From Mycolicibacterium malmesburyense (lineage in GTDB: Bacteria; Actinomycetota; Actinomycetes; Mycobacteriales; Mycobacteriaceae), in the NCBI RefSeq assembly GCF_001050015.1, contig NZ_CVTB01000252.1, positions 1-59,735 of the forward strand: 59,735 nt of DNA, written 5' to 3'. Position numbers and translations under genes: made by a program. The stretch's first letter is position 1. Each line of letters opens with the position of its first letter. Positions 50,584 to 59,735 of this stretch are shown here, piece after piece. The notes below the pieces were generated by a model that saw only the letters and a program-made list of their open reading frames with translations, ran no database searches and had not been told where the DNA came from.

Positions 50584-52313
50584 CCCGGTTGTCCCGCGCC
50601 AGATACGGCGCACTGTTCGGGCCGACCACCGGCGACCGGATCCGGTTGGCCGACACCGACCTGTTCATCGAGATCACCGAGGATCGCAGCGGCGGACCGG
50701 AAGTCGCGGGAGACGAGGCCGTCTTCGGCGGGGGCAAGGTGTTGCGCGAGTCGATGGGGCAGGGGCGCGCGACGCGCGCGGACGGGGCTCCCGACACCGT
50801 CATCACCGGGGTGGTGATCCTCGACTACTGGGGAATCATAAAGGCGGACATCGGTATTCGCGACGGCCGCATCACCGCGATCGGCAAGGCCGGTAACCCG
50901 GACATCATGTCGGGTGTGCACCCCGACCTGGTGGTCGGGCCCTCGACGGAGGTCATCGGCGGCAACGGCCGCATCGTCACCGCCGGCGGCATCGACTGCC
51001 ATGTGCACCTCATCTGCCCGCAGACGATGGCCGAGGCGCTGGGCGGCGGCATCACCACGATGATCGGTGGCGGAACCGGCCCCGCCGAGGGCAGCAAGGC
51101 CACCACCGTCACCCCCGGCGCATGGCATCTGGCGCGCATGCTCGAGTCGCTGGACTCCTGGCCGATGAACATCGCGCTGCTCGGCAAGGGCAACACCGTC
51201 AGCGCCGAGGCCATGTGGGAGCAGTTACGCGGCGGCGCTTCGGGATTCAAGCTGCACGAGGACTGGGGCAGCACACCCGCGGCGATCGACGCCTGCCTCA
51301 CCGTGGCCGACGCGTCGGGCGTCCAGGTCGCGTTGCATTCGGACACCCTCAACGAGGCGGGGTTCGTGGAGGACACCGTCGGCGCGATCGCCGGTCGGTC
51401 GATCCACGCCTACCACACCGAGGGCGCCGGCGGCGGGCATGCGCCCGACATCATCACCGTCGCCGCGCAACCGCACGTGCTGCCCAGTTCGACGAACCCG
51501 ACGCGGCCGCACACGGTCAACACGCTGGACGAGCATCTCGACATGTTGATGGTGTGCCATCACCTCAACCCCAGCGTCCCAGAGGATCTCGCGTTCGCCG
51601 AGAGCCGCATCCGACCCTCCACCATCGCCGCCGAGGACCTACTGCACGACATCGGCGCGATCTCGATGATCGGCAGCGACGCACAGGCGATGGGCCGCAT
51701 CGGCGAGGTGGTCATCCGCACCTGGCAGACCGCGCACGTCATGAAGCGCAGGCGCGGAGCACTGGACGGCGACCCGACCGGACCGAAGGCGGCCGACAAT
51801 CACCGCGCACGCCGCTACGTCGCCAAGTACACGATCTGTCCGGCCATCGCCCACGGACTCGACGGCGAGATCGGGTCGATCGAGGTGGGCAAGCTCGCCG
51901 ATCTGGTGCTGTGGGAACCCGCGTTCTTCGGTGTGCGGCCGCACGCCGTGCTCAAGGGCGGCATGATCGCCTGGGCCGCAATGGGTGACGCCAACGCGTC
52001 GATCCCGACCCCGCAACCGGTGCTGCCCCGACCCATGTTCGGCGCGGCACCGTCGGCCGCCGCGGCCACGTCGGTGCACTTCGTCTCGCAGCAGGCCGTC
52101 GACGACGGGCTCGCCGACCGGATCGACGTCAAGCGGCGCCTGGTGCCGGTCAAGGATGTCCGCAAGGTCGGAAAAGCCGATATGCCTCTCAACGACGCGC
52201 TGCCGAGCATCGAGGTCGATCCCGACACCTTCACCGTCCGCATCGACGGTGAAGTGTGGCAGGAGCAGCCGGCAACCGAATTGCCGATGGCGCAACGGTA
52301 TTTCCTCTTCTGA
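50580..52313 (+). CDS. ureC: Urease alpha subunit (catalytic)
   Basis: 577 aa amidohydrolase with two Ni ions. Nickel ligands include the H-x-H pair in [11 protein letters not shown] (141/143), the carbamylated K224 in GFKLHEDWG, and His in [12 protein letters not shown] and [11 protein letters not shown]. The flap MVCHHL (324-329) holds the conserved Cys and His. GTG start overlapping ureB. Confidence 0.98.
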   Translation: MTRLSRARYGALFGPTTGDRIRLADTDLFIEITEDRSGGPEVAGDEAVFGGGKVLRESMGQGRATRADGAPDTVITGVVILDYWGIIKADIGIRDGRITAIGKAGNPDIMSGVHPDLVVGPSTEVIGGNGRIVTAGGIDCHVHLICPQTMAEALGGGITTMIGGGTGPAEGSKATTVTPGAWHLARMLESLDSWPMNIALLGKGNTVSAEAMWEQLRGGASGFKLHEDWGSTPAAIDACLTVADASGVQVALHSDTLNEAGFVEDTVGAIAGRSIHAYHTEGAGGGHAPDIITVAAQPHVLPSSTNPTRPHTVNTLDEHLDMLMVCHHLNPSVPEDLAFAESRIRPSTIAAEDLLHDIGAISMIGSDAQAMGRIGEVVIRTWQTAHVMKRRRGALDGDPTGPKAADNHRARRYVAKYTICPAIAHGLDGEIGSIEVGKLADLVLWEPAFFGVRPHAVLKGGMIAWAAMGDANASIPTPQPVLPRPMFGAAPSAAAATSVHFVSQQAVDDGLADRIDVKRRLVPVKDVRKVGKADMPLNDALPSIEVDPDTFTVRIDGEVWQEQPATELPMAQRYFLF

Positions 52314-52317
52314 TGCC

Positions 52318-52953
52318 ATGACGAACCTGACGACACTGCTCGCGCTGGCCGATTCGCGGCTGCCCACCGGCGGACACGTGCACAGCGGAGGCATCGAGGA
52401 GGCGGTCACCACCGGACTGGTCGCCGACCTGACCACGCTTCGGGCGTATCTGCGCCGCCGCGTCCGGACCCAGGGCCTCGTCACGGCCTCACTGGCCGCG
52501 GCCGTGCACACCGGAACTCTCGGGCCTGTCGACGCCGACCGTGAAACCGACGCTCGCACACCGTCACCCGCGGCCCGCCAGGCATCGCGTGCGCAGGGCC
52601 GGGGTCTGGTGCGGTTGGCCCGCCGGGTGTGGAACGACGAGAACTGGGACGCACTCGGCGCGACCCCCCACCTCGCGGTGGCGGCGGGCCGGGCGGGACG
52701 CGTGTCGGGGCTGGCCGCCGAGCAGACCGCCCTCTCCGTCGTCTACACCACGATGACGGGTTCGGCGACGGCCGCCCAGCGCCTGCTCGCCCTGGATCCC
52801 GGCGACGTCGCCGCGCTCACCTTCGAGCTGTCGGACCTCTGTGACGAAACGGCCGCGGCGGCCACGAAGGAACTGGCCGACCTGTCCGATCCGCTGCTCG
52901 ACGTGCTGGCCGAACGCCACACCCGCCGCGAGCGTCCGCTGTTCGTCTCATAA
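52318..52953 (+). CDS. ureF: Urease accessory protein UreF
   Basis: 211 aa, helical protein that acts with UreG and UreD in nickel insertion. Start [27 protein letters not shown] is typical. ATG at 52318, four bases after the ureC stop; length equals M. tuberculosis UreF. Confidence 0.93.
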   Translation: MTNLTTLLALADSRLPTGGHVHSGGIEEAVTTGLVADLTTLRAYLRRRVRTQGLVTASLAAAVHTGTLGPVDADRETDARTPSPAARQASRAQGRGLVRLARRVWNDENWDALGATPHLAVAAGRAGRVSGLAAEQTALSVVYTTMTGSATAAQRLLALDPGDVAALTFELSDLCDETAAAATKELADLSDPLLDVLAERHTRRERPLFVS

Positions 52954-52969
52954 CTCCGAAAGGACTGTC

Positions 52970-53644
52970 ATGCCACCGCATTTCCTCGATGGCGAGCCGC
53001 ACCACCATCTCGAGCGGCCCAGGCGTGCGCGCCAACCGGGGGAGCCGCTGCGCATCGGGGTGGGTGGTCCGGTCGGATCGGGCAAGACCGCCCTGGTGGC
53101 GGCGTTGTGTCGGCAGTTGCGGGACGAGGTGTCGCTGGCGGTGCTGACCAACGACATCTACACCACCGAGGACGCGGACTTCCTGCGCCGCCACGCCGTG
53201 CTGCCCGACGTGCGGATCGCGGCGGTGCAGACGGGCGGGTGTCCGCACACCGCGATCCGCGACGACATCACCGCCAACCTCGACGCGATCGACGACCTCA
53301 TCGCCGGTAACGAACGGTTGGACCTCATCCTGGTCGAGTCCGGCGGGGACAACCTGACGGCGACGTTCTCGTCCGGTCTGGTCGATGTCCAGATCTTCGT
53401 CGTCGACGTAGCCGGCGGCGACAAGGTGCCCCGCAAGGGTGGGCCCGGGGTGACCTACTCAGATCTGTTGGTGATCAACAAGACCGACCTCGCCCCGCTG
53501 GTGGGGGCCGACCTCGAGGTGATGCGGCGCGACGCGTCCGCCGTGCGCGGTGAGCGCCCCTTCGTGATGATCTCGCTGACCGAGGACCCCGCGGCCTCCG
53601 CGGCGCTCAACTGGGTGCGCGAACAGCTCCGGGTGCCTGTCTAG
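52970..53644 (+). CDS. ureG: Urease accessory GTPase UreG
   Basis: 224 aa SIMIBI GTPase driving nickel delivery. P-loop [11 protein letters not shown] (32-42), N-terminal His cluster (HHH at 11-13), switch-region CPH motif in [14 protein letters not shown] (the metal-binding Cys-Pro-His) and VINKTDLAP (guanine specificity). ATG 52970. AAAGGA upstream. Confidence 0.97.
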   Translation: MPPHFLDGEPHHHLERPRRARQPGEPLRIGVGGPVGSGKTALVAALCRQLRDEVSLAVLTNDIYTTEDADFLRRHAVLPDVRIAAVQTGGCPHTAIRDDITANLDAIDDLIAGNERLDLILVESGGDNLTATFSSGLVDVQIFVVDVAGGDKVPRKGGPGVTYSDLLVINKTDLAPLVGADLEVMRRDASAVRGERPFVMISLTEDPAASAALNWVREQLRVPV

Positions 53645-54270
53645 TGCGGTCCGAGGTGCTGATCGTCGCGCGCCCGGATCACCGGCCGCGCCTCGAATGT
53701 GCGGGCGGCGTGGCGGCCCGGCTGACCGAGCCCGACACCGTTCATCTCGTGTCGGCGGCCGCGACTCCGCTGGGAGGCGACGTGCTGCACTTCCGCGTCG
53801 TCGTCGAACCCGGCGCCCGGCTCCGGATCCGCACCGCCGCGGCGACAATGACGCTCCCGGGGGCGAAAACCCCTGATTCGCATGCGATCTGGGATCTGGA
53901 CGTGGCCGGCGAGCTGGATCTCGATCCCGAACCCACGGTGGTGGCCGCGGCCTCGCGACACCACACCTCGATCCGGCTCGGCGTCGGGGCACACGGACGC
54001 GTCAGGCTGCGTGAGCGGGTGCAGATCGGCAGATCCGGTGAACGGCAGGGATTCTGGTCGGGCTCGCTGCACGCCGACGTCGAAGGCGCACCGCTGTTGC
54101 GACACCGCATCGAGTTGGGCCGCGGATCGGTCGCCGACGACGAGATCGGCGCGCCCAGAGCCTCGATCAGCGAATTGACCTATCCCGACGTCGAATCCGA
54201 TGCCACGGGAACGGCGCTCGCGCTGGCCGCAGGTGGATGCCTGACGACGTGGCAGGGTCCGCGGCTCTAG
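53644..54270 (+). CDS. ureD: Urease accessory protein UreD (UreH)
   Basis: 208 aa scaffold accepting UreF/UreG on the apo-urease. Family text is diverged, with AATPLGGDVLHFRVVVEPGARLRIRTAAATM and DLDPEPTVVAAASRH. GTG at 53644 overlaps the ureG stop by one base. Shares the CTAG stop bases with the convergent ndh gene. Confidence 0.9.
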   Translation: MRSEVLIVARPDHRPRLECAGGVAARLTEPDTVHLVSAAATPLGGDVLHFRVVVEPGARLRIRTAAATMTLPGAKTPDSHAIWDLDVAGELDLDPEPTVVAAASRHHTSIRLGVGAHGRVRLRERVQIGRSGERQGFWSGSLHADVEGAPLLRHRIELGRGSVADDEIGAPRASISELTYPDVESDATGTALALAAGGCLTTWQGPRL

Positions 54271-55640
54271 CCCGCGACCTTCTCGGTGTCCCGCACCCCC
54301 GCGGCGATCTCTTCGAGCTCCTCGATCCGGGTGCGGGCGTAGGCCTGCTGCTCGGTGATCGTGAGATTGCCGCGTTGCGTCGACAGGAACGTCACCGTCC
54401 AGTGCAGCAGCGTGGTGAGCTTGCGCCGGAAGCCGACCAGGTAGACGAGGTGCAGCACCAGCCAGGCCAGCCACGCGATGAAGCCGCCGAACTCCAGCGG
54501 GCCGATCTTGGCGACCGCCGAGAACCGCGACACCGTGGCCATCGAACCCTTGTCGAAGTACTGGAACGGTTCGCGCTGACTGGGATCGGCGCCCTTGAGC
54601 TCGGCCCTGACCGCGTTGGCGGCGTAGCGGCCGCCCTGAATCGCGCCCTGCGCCTGTCCGGGGACGCCCTCGACGTGCGCCATATCGCCCACCACGAACA
54701 CGTTCGGGTGGCCGGGCAGCGTCAGGTCCGGTTGCACCAACACGCGACCGGCCCGGTCGACCTCGCCCTCGGACTGCTCGGCGAGGTCTCGGCCCAGCGG
54801 GCTGGCCGCCACACCCGCCGACCACACCTTCGTCGCGGACTCGATGCGCCGGATCGTGCCGTCGGAGTCCTTGACGGTGATGCCGTTTCGGTCGACGTCG
54901 GTGACCATGGCCCCGAGCTGGATGTCGACGCCCATCTTCTCCAGCCGCGCCTGCGCCTTCTTGCCGAGCTTCTCGCCCATGGGGGGCAGCACGGCAGGCG
55001 CCGCGTCGAGCAGGATCACCCGCGCGGTGGTCGAATCGATGTGGCGGAACGCGCCTTTGAGGGTATGGTCGGCCAATTCGGCGATCTGCCCGGCCATTTC
55101 GACGCCGGTCGGACCCGCGCCCACCACGGTGAACGTCAACAGCTTTTCGCGCCGAGCCGGATCACTGGACCGCTCCGCCTGCTCGAACGCGCTGAGAATC
55201 CGCGCACGCAGTTCCAGGGCATCGTCGATGGACTTCATACCCGGCGCCCACTCCGCGAAGTGATCGTTGCCGAAGTACGACTGGCCCGCGCCGGCCGCGA
55301 CGATCAGCGTGTCGTACGGGGTGACGTAGGTGTGGTTCAGCAACTCCGATTTGACCGTCTGGTTGGCCAGGTCGATGTGGGTGACGTCGCCGAGCAGCAC
55401 CTGGCAGTTCTTCTGCTTGCGCAGGATCATCCGCGTCGGCGGCGCGATCTCCCCGGACGGGATGATGCCGGTCGCCACCTGGTACAGCAGCGGCTGGAAC
55501 AGGTGGTGGGTGGTCTTGGCGATCAGCTTGACGTCGACGTCGGCACGCTTCAGCTTCTTGGCAGCGGTCAGCCCGCCGAACCCTGACCCGATGATGACGA
55601 CCTTGTGCCGATCAGATGCAGTGGCTCCGGGATGGCTCAT
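54267..55640 (-). CDS. ndh: Type II NADH dehydrogenase
   Basis: 457 aa membrane-associated NADH:menaquinone oxidoreductase. FAD fold KVVIIGSGFGGLTAAKKL (8-25), NADH fold VVGAGPTGVEMAGQIAEL (about 162-179), VWSAGV, and a hydrophobic C-terminal anchor GFIAWLAWLVLHLVYLVGF. Corresponds to Rv1854c. Good AGGAG upstream of the ATG at 55640 (minus strand GTCGAGGAGCCC). Confidence 0.95.
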   Translation of the reverse strand: MSHPGATASDRHKVVIIGSGFGGLTAAKKLKRADVDVKLIAKTTHHLFQPLLYQVATGIIPSGEIAPPTRMILRKQKNCQVLLGDVTHIDLANQTVKSELLNHTYVTPYDTLIVAAGAGQSYFGNDHFAEWAPGMKSIDDALELRARILSAFEQAERSSDPARREKLLTFTVVGAGPTGVEMAGQIAELADHTLKGAFRHIDSTTARVILLDAAPAVLPPMGEKLGKKAQARLEKMGVDIQLGAMVTDVDRNGITVKDSDGTIRRIESATKVWSAGVAASPLGRDLAEQSEGEVDRAGRVLVQPDLTLPGHPNVFVVGDMAHVEGVPGQAQGAIQGGRYAANAVRAELKGADPSQREPFQYFDKGSMATVSRFSAVAKIGPLEFGGFIAWLAWLVLHLVYLVGFRRKLTTLLHWTVTFLSTQRGNLTITEQQAYARTRIEELEEIAAGVRDTEKVAG

Positions 55641-55676
55641 ATTGGGCTCCTCGACGGTGCTTCCACGTGCAGTTCT

Positions 55677-55692
55677 CTACCCGTAAAGGTAG
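55677..55692. promoter_or_regulatory. Inverted repeat upstream of ndh
   Basis: CTACC-CGTAAA-GGTAG, 5-base arms, 37 bases before the ndh start. Possible regulator site in the ndh promoter. No regulator is assigned. Confidence 0.3.
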
Positions 55693-55754
55693 TCGCCTGA
55701 ACACCCGATCGGGGAACAGGTTCGTTGTGTTATATCCCACCCTCACCTATGGAA

Positions 55755-56684
55755 TCACCCGTTCAGCAGGGGTCGCAGCGCTTCGCCCACGGCCGTGACG
55801 CCGCCGGGGTGGTACCCGTTGAGGCTCGTCACCGGGCTCAAGATCACGCCGTCGATGCCCGCGTCGAGGACCTTGGTCTTGATCTGCTCGGCGACCTGCT
55901 CGGCGCTGCCGAACACGGCCTGCTGCTTGAAGTCGTCGGGGATGAGGTCGCCGGTGACGTTGTCGTCGATGATCGCGATGACGAGCATGCTGGTCTCGAG
56001 GGTGGCCGGATCACGACCGATCTCCTCGCAGCGCTCCTTGACCACCTGCACCTTGCGCGGCAGCTCGTCGAACCCGGCGATGATGTTGAGGTGGTCGAAG
56101 TGCCGGGCCGCCAGGGGGATCGTCTTCTTCTCGCCGCTGCCGCCGATCATCAGCGGGATGTGGTCGCGGAAGCGGGGCTCGGCCATCGCCTCCTTGGTGC
56201 GGTAGTACTTGCCCTCGAATGTCGGGCGTTGACCCTCGAGCATCGGCAGGATGATCTGCAGCGCCTCGCCGAGCTTGTTGAAGCGGTCGGTGAAGGTGCC
56301 GAACTCGTATCCGAGGCTGTCGTGTTCGAGCTCGTACCAGCCGGTGCCGATGCCGAGGATCGCGCGGCCCTGGCTCATCACGTCCAACGTGGTGATCGCC
56401 TTGGCCAGCAACGTCGGATTGCGATAGGTGTTACCGGTGACGAGGGTGCCGAGCTGCACGCGTTCGGTCGCGGCGGCCAGGCCACCGAGGGCCGTGTACG
56501 CCTCCAGCATCGGCTGGTCCGGCGTCCCGAGGCCGGGCAGCTGATAGAAGTGGTCCATCACGAAGACCGAGTCGAAGCCGGCGGCCTCGGCTTCCTGCGC
56601 CTGGGCGATGACCGTGGGGAAGATCTCCGCCACGCCGGTGCCGTACGAGAAATTGGGGATCTGAAGTCCGAGTTGGATGGTCAC
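55755..56684 (-). CDS. LLM-class F420-dependent oxidoreductase (Rv1855c-like)
   Basis: 309 aa luciferase-like TIM barrel: LGLQIPNFSYGTGVAEIFPTV, DSVFVMDHFYQLPGLG, LGIGTGWYELEHDSLGYEF and PLMIGGSGEKKTIPLAARH. Expected to use F420H2 or FMN for a redox reaction on an unknown substrate. GTG at 56684 gives the standard N-terminus (VTIQLGLQ); a longer ATG start (56702) would add an unconserved MWFREP. Confidence 0.88.
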   Translation of the reverse strand: MTIQLGLQIPNFSYGTGVAEIFPTVIAQAQEAEAAGFDSVFVMDHFYQLPGLGTPDQPMLEAYTALGGLAAATERVQLGTLVTGNTYRNPTLLAKAITTLDVMSQGRAILGIGTGWYELEHDSLGYEFGTFTDRFNKLGEALQIILPMLEGQRPTFEGKYYRTKEAMAEPRFRDHIPLMIGGSGEKKTIPLAARHFDHLNIIAGFDELPRKVQVVKERCEEIGRDPATLETSMLVIAIIDDNVTGDLIPDDFKQQAVFGSAEQVAEQIKTKVLDAGIDGVILSPVTSLNGYHPGGVTAVGEALRPLLNG

Positions 56685-56750
56685 GGGTTCACGAAACCAC
56701 ACCTAAGCGGAGCGATCACCCCGTTTAGCTCCGGGCGAACGACGGAATAA

Positions 56751-57422
56751 TCAGCCGAAGTTTGCGAGCGCGCCCTTGCTGACGTGCAGAACCTGGCCGG
56801 TGATGTGCCGTGCCGCCGGGGTGGTCAGGAACAGGGCCAGCCGCGCGATCTCGTCGGCGACCGCCGGCGGCGTGCGCGACAGGCCTTCGTAGCCGGGTTC
56901 GGCGTGGCGTCCGGAGGCCACCGCATTCACCGTGATGCCGCGGGTGCCGAAGTGCTCGGCCTGCCCGGCCGTCCAGTCCGCGAGCGCGGCCTTGATCGCC
57001 GCCTCGGCACTGCCCGGGGCCGGGTTCTCGGGAACCACGTTGACGATCGAACCGCCCGAACGCAGGTGGTCGCCGAGGATCTGGACCGTGAGCACGGCGG
57101 ACACCACCGTCGAGTCGAGCGCCGCGCGCCACGCCCTGGCCAGATCGGCCAGCGAGTAGGTGCGCGGGTCGCCGCCGTCCCAACCGGGCGCGGGCACGTT
57201 GACGATCGTGTCGAGGTGGTGCGGGAACTGCGACCGCGCCGCTTCCAGGCTGTCCGGATCGGTGTTGTCGAGCACGATCGCGTCGACGTCGAGTTCCTTC
57301 GCGGCGACCTCGAGTTCGTCGCGGCGGGCACCTGCGATCACGACCCGGTGACCGGCGTCCCGGAAGTCTTCGGCGATCGTGCGTCCCAGATCGGTGTCAC
57401 CTGCGGTGACGAGCACCTCCAT
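56751..57422 (-). CDS. Short-chain dehydrogenase/reductase family protein (Rv1856c-like)
   Basis: 223 aa Rossmann-fold SDR. VLVTAGDTDLGRTIAEDFRDAG is a T-x3-G-x-G variant; the usual active-site Y-x-x-x-K is not visible (APGSAEAAIKAALADWTAG replaces it), and the conserved Asn/Ser are also weak. So it may be a non-catalytic member. ATG 57422 has GGGAGG eight bases upstream; an in-frame start further out is less likely. Confidence 0.82.
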   Translation of the reverse strand: MEVLVTAGDTDLGRTIAEDFRDAGHRVVIAGARRDELEVAAKELDVDAIVLDNTDPDSLEAARSQFPHHLDTIVNVPAPGWDGGDPRTYSLADLARAWRAALDSTVVSAVLTVQILGDHLRSGGSIVNVVPENPAPGSAEAAIKAALADWTAGQAEHFGTRGITVNAVASGRHAEPGYEGLSRTPPAVADEIARLALFLTTPAARHITGQVLHVSKGALANFG

Positions 57423-57476
57423 CGCGAGGACCTCCCTGTGGTGTTCGACGCTGAACCCAGCGATTCCCCGCAATGT

Positions 57477-57488
57477 TACTGGACAGTA
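57477..57488. promoter_or_regulatory. Dyad in the SDR-modB divergent region
   Basis: TACTG-GA-CAGTA, 12 bases, between the SDR and modB starts and followed by AGCTATAGC, which could hold a -10 element. Perhaps a molybdate- or redox-responsive site; unassigned. Confidence 0.3.
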
Positions 57489-57554
57489 GCTATAGCACGA
57501 AACCGGCGCGCTGGCCCATGTCCCATAGGGTTTGGCCTGTGAGGTGGGAGGCCG

Positions 57555-58358
57555 TTGCGTAGTCCGGCTGGTCTGCCGCGCTGGCTCTATCTGCCCGCCG
57601 CGGTCGGCGCGTTGTTCGTCGTGGTGCCCCTGGTCGCGATCGCCACCCGGGTCGACTGGCCGAACATCCTGGCGCTGATCACCAGCGACTCCTCGGTCAC
57701 CGCGCTGCTGCTGAGCCTGCGCACGGCGACCGCCAGCACCGTGCTGTGCCTGGTCCTCGGCGTTCCGATGGCGCTGGTGCTCGCGCGCAGCGACAGCCGC
57801 CTGGTGCGCGCCGCGCGCCCGTTGATACTGCTGCCGCTCGTTCTGCCCCCGGTGGTGGGCGGCATCGCGCTGCTGTACGCGTTCGGCCGGCTCGGCCTGA
57901 TCGGCGGATACCTGGAGGCGGCGGGCGTTCAGATCGCGTTCACGACGACGGCCGTCGTGCTCGCGCAGACGTTCGTGTCGCTGCCGTTTCTGGTCATCGC
58001 GCTCGAAGGCGCCGCCCGCACGGCAGGCACCGGTTACGAGACGGTGGCCGCGACGCTGGGCGCCCGGCCGTCGAGGGTGTGGTGGCGCGTCACGTTGCCA
58101 CTGCTGACTCCCGGTTTGGTGTCCGGCGCGGTGCTGGCCTTCGCCCGGTCGCTCGGAGAATTCGGGGCGACGCTGACGTTCGCCGGATCGCGCGAGGGCG
58201 TCACCCGCACCCTGCCGCTGGAGATCTACCTGCAGCGGGAGAGCGACCCCGACGCCGCGGTGGCGCTGTCGCTGCTGCTGGTCGTGGTGGCCGGCGCGGT
58301 GGTGCTGGGGCTGGGGGCTCGACGGCTGCGCGGTGACAGCGCCTGGGGCGCGCGGTGA
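57555..58358 (+). CDS. modB: Molybdate ABC transporter permease
   Basis: 267 aa, about five to six membrane helices, with the binding-protein-dependent permease loop [40 protein letters not shown] at 57555 is the only in-frame start after the upstream stop (57540-57542) near GGAGG (57547-57551, three bases before it). Stop overlaps modC (GTGA). The periplasmic binding protein gene modA, normally directly upstream, is not here: only about 130 bases separate it from the SDR gene. Confidence 0.9.
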   Translation: MRSPAGLPRWLYLPAAVGALFVVVPLVAIATRVDWPNILALITSDSSVTALLLSLRTATASTVLCLVLGVPMALVLARSDSRLVRAARPLILLPLVLPPVVGGIALLYAFGRLGLIGGYLEAAGVQIAFTTTAVVLAQTFVSLPFLVIALEGAARTAGTGYETVAATLGARPSRVWWRVTLPLLTPGLVSGAVLAFARSLGEFGATLTFAGSREGVTRTLPLEIYLQRESDPDAAVALSLLLVVVAGAVVLGLGARRLRGDSAWGAR

Positions 58359-59407
58359 CCGGCATCAGCGTCCGCGCCGTTGTCGAGGGCAGGGGAGTGG
58401 ACATCGCGTTCGACGTCGCCGCCGGCGAGGTGCTGGCCGTACTCGGCCCCAACGGCGCAGGCAAGTCGACGGCCCTGCACGTCATCGCGGGACTGGTGCA
58501 ACCCGACGACGGCGTGGTCCGCGTGGGCGACCGGGTGCTCACCGACACCGCGGCCGGTGTGCGCGTCGCAACGCACGACCGCCGGGTCGGGCTTCTCCTG
58601 CAGGATCCGCTGCTGTTCCCGCATCTCGACGTGGCCGCCAACGTCGCCTTTCCGCCCGGCAGCGCGCGTCCCGAGCACTGGCTGGCGGAGGTCGACGCCG
58701 CCGACCTGGCCGACCGCAGGCCGCGCCAGCTGTCCGGCGGCGAGGCGCAGCGCGTCGCGCTGGCGCGTGCCCTGGCGGCCGAACCCGACGTGTTGTTGCT
58801 CGACGAACCGTTGGCGGGTCTCGATGTGGCGGCGGCCGCCGCGATGCGCAAGGTGTTGCGCAGAGTGCTCGCACGCGACGGACGGTCCGCGGTGATGGTG
58901 ACGCACGATGTGCTCGACGTGGCCACCCTCGCCGATCGGGTCGTGGTGCTCGAAGCCGGCCGTATCGTCGAAACCGGTTCCGCGGCAACGGTGTTAGCAG
59001 CCCCGCGGAGCGGCTTCGGAGCCCGGCTGGCGGGAGTCAACCTGGTCCGCGGCACGACGGACCGCGACGGCGTCCTGATCAGCGGCTCGGGTGCCGCGTG
59101 GTACGGGACCGCGGCATCCGCCGTGGCGGCAGGAACGCCCGCGGTGGCCCTGTTCCACCCGGCGGCGGTCGCGGTGTACCGCGAGCGGCCGCACGGCAGC
59201 CCCCGCAACGCCGTCGAGGTGACCGTCGCGGAACTCGACGGGCGCGGCCCGGCGATCCGGGTGCGCGCGGAGGAGCAGCCCGACGGGGGCCCGGGGCTGG
59301 CGGCGGACATCACCGCGGACTCCGCGGCCGAGCTGCGGCTCGCCCCCGGGGAACGGGTGGTCTTCGCGGTGAAGGCGCAAGAGGTCACCCTGCATGCGGC
59401 CGAGTAA
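58355..59407 (+). CDS. modC: Molybdate ABC transporter ATPase
   Basis: 350 aa. Walker A GPNGAGKS (31-38), signature [15 protein letters not shown], Walker [13 protein letters not shown], and a C-terminal region (about 230-350) with a MOP/TOBE-like domain, as in ModC. GTG start overlapping modB. Confidence 0.92.
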   Translation: MTGISVRAVVEGRGVDIAFDVAAGEVLAVLGPNGAGKSTALHVIAGLVQPDDGVVRVGDRVLTDTAAGVRVATHDRRVGLLLQDPLLFPHLDVAANVAFPPGSARPEHWLAEVDAADLADRRPRQLSGGEAQRVALARALAAEPDVLLLDEPLAGLDVAAAAAMRKVLRRVLARDGRSAVMVTHDVLDVATLADRVVVLEAGRIVETGSAATVLAAPRSGFGARLAGVNLVRGTTDRDGVLISGSGAAWYGTAASAVAAGTPAVALFHPAAVAVYRERPHGSPRNAVEVTVAELDGRGPAIRVRAEEQPDGGPGLAADITADSAAELRLAPGERVVFAVKAQEVTLHAAE

Positions 59408-59617
59408 CACATATCCGGGCGGGGGCGAAACACAGTCGAATCACCGGCGCCGACAGCGGTTCGGCCACCTCGCGCCACGCGCGGGGATGCTCCGGTGCCA
59501 GCAAATCCTGTTCAGCGTGACTATCACTGGATTTTGCCACTTCAGCTACGCGAGTTTTAAGCACATTCTTAGCAATTCACACTTGCGTCACGGCGGTAAC
59601 ACGGTAGTTTCTTCCCC
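59408..59617 (+). promoter_or_regulatory. Upstream region of apa
   Basis: 210-base gap between modC and apa. It is more AT-rich than the surroundings near 59517-59600. A dyad GTGA-CTA-TCAC (59517-59527) resembles a short-spaced cAMP-receptor half-site pair, and a -10-like sequence may lie near 59590-59605. No Shine-Dalgarno is visible before the apa ATG. No gene seen. Confidence 0.4.
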
Positions 59618-59735
59618 ATGGATCAGCCGGATGCGATTTCACCCCCGCGCAAGGGGCTCTCGAGGACGTTGGCGACCGCGGCGCTGGCGGGGGCGACCGC
59701 GCTGGCGCTCGCCCTGCCGACGGTGGCCCAGGCGC
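59618..59735 (+). CDS. apa: Alanine/proline-rich secreted glycoprotein Apa (partial, 3' end outside window)
   Basis: The first 39 codons, from ATG 59618: a basic N-terminus with RKGLSRTLATAALAGATAL and a hydrophobic core LALALP leading to TVAQA, a clear signal peptide with cleavage site at AQA. Position after modBC matches M. tuberculosis Rv1860 (Apa, also called ModD or 45/47 kDa antigen). The Ala/Pro-rich mature part lies beyond the window, so the name rests on synteny and the signal peptide. Confidence 0.75.
   Translation, partial: MDQPDAISPPRKGLSRTLATAALAGATALALALPTVAQA

Noticed and set aside
59517..59527. cAMP receptor site upstream of apa
   Set aside because: GTGA and TCAC halves are three bases apart, not six, so a standard Crp site is not supported.

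Overview
The window comes from a high-GC actinobacterium and is almost certainly chromosomal DNA of a rapidly growing Mycobacterium (Mycolicibacterium type). From about 10.9 kb to the end, gene order and protein lengths follow the M. tuberculosis stretch Rv1814-Rv1860 nearly gene for gene (recognised from memory, not by a search). Sections in that series are erg3, secreted protease, TetR, flavoprotein, bacA, ilvG, secA2, pgsA2, DUF881-sbp-DUF881, gcvH, garA, merR, DUF151, merR, gcvP, lipZ-like, VWA lipoprotein-like, glcB, two CBS/DUF21 proteins, guaB1, gnd, blaR, blaI, thioesterase, ureABCFGD, ndh, F420 oxidoreductase, SDR, modBC and the start of apa. The PE_PGRS and vapBC genes that interrupt this order in M. 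tuberculosis are absent, and so is modA.

Left part (1-9.2 kb), accessory genes: a Ser/Thr kinase cut by the window edge sits downstream of a tight pair made of a ferritin-like di-iron protein and a phthalate-dioxygenase-reductase-type flavoprotein, which together look like an uncharacterised oxygenase system. Then come an acyltransferase, an SRPBCC protein, a small secreted protein, malQ, an MFS transporter and two overlapping SMR transporter genes.

9.2-23 kb: carboxylesterase, sterol-desaturase family protein, DAO-type flavoenzyme, secreted trypsin-like protease, a deazaflavin (F420)-type reductase divergent from a TetR regulator with two operator copies between them, an ArsR-SRPBCC pair with its own palindrome, then a VOC protein and a KstD-like flavoprotein behind a motif matching the KstR (sterol catabolism) operator. 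bacA and the TPP enzyme ilvG follow, then a GNAT protein.

23-35 kb, the conserved cell-envelope and glycine block: the accessory translocase secA2, pgsA2, the DUF881/sbp membrane trio, gcvH, garA and two MerR regulators. A tandem glycine riboswitch precedes gcvP, which carries a short in-frame palindromic insertion.

35-47.5 kb, mostly minus strand: a VWA-domain membrane protein, malate synthase G, a protein of unknown function, two DUF21/CBS membrane proteins, the GuaB1 GMP-reductase-type enzyme, 6-phosphogluconate dehydrogenase and the BlaR/BlaI-like pair. 48-49 kb is a small iron-regulated island: an iron box and FhuF-like gene, then a second iron box, promoter and strong hairpin that together look like the MrsI small RNA. 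50-54.3 kb is a complete urease operon (ureABCFGD), followed by ndh, an LLM flavoenzyme, an SDR, molybdate permease/ATPase genes and the signal peptide of Apa.

Genes are packed tightly. Many starts overlap the previous stop (ATGA, GTGA, TGATG), and several convergent neighbours share the bases of their stop codons. I saw no tRNA, rRNA, transposase, prophage or CRISPR array.
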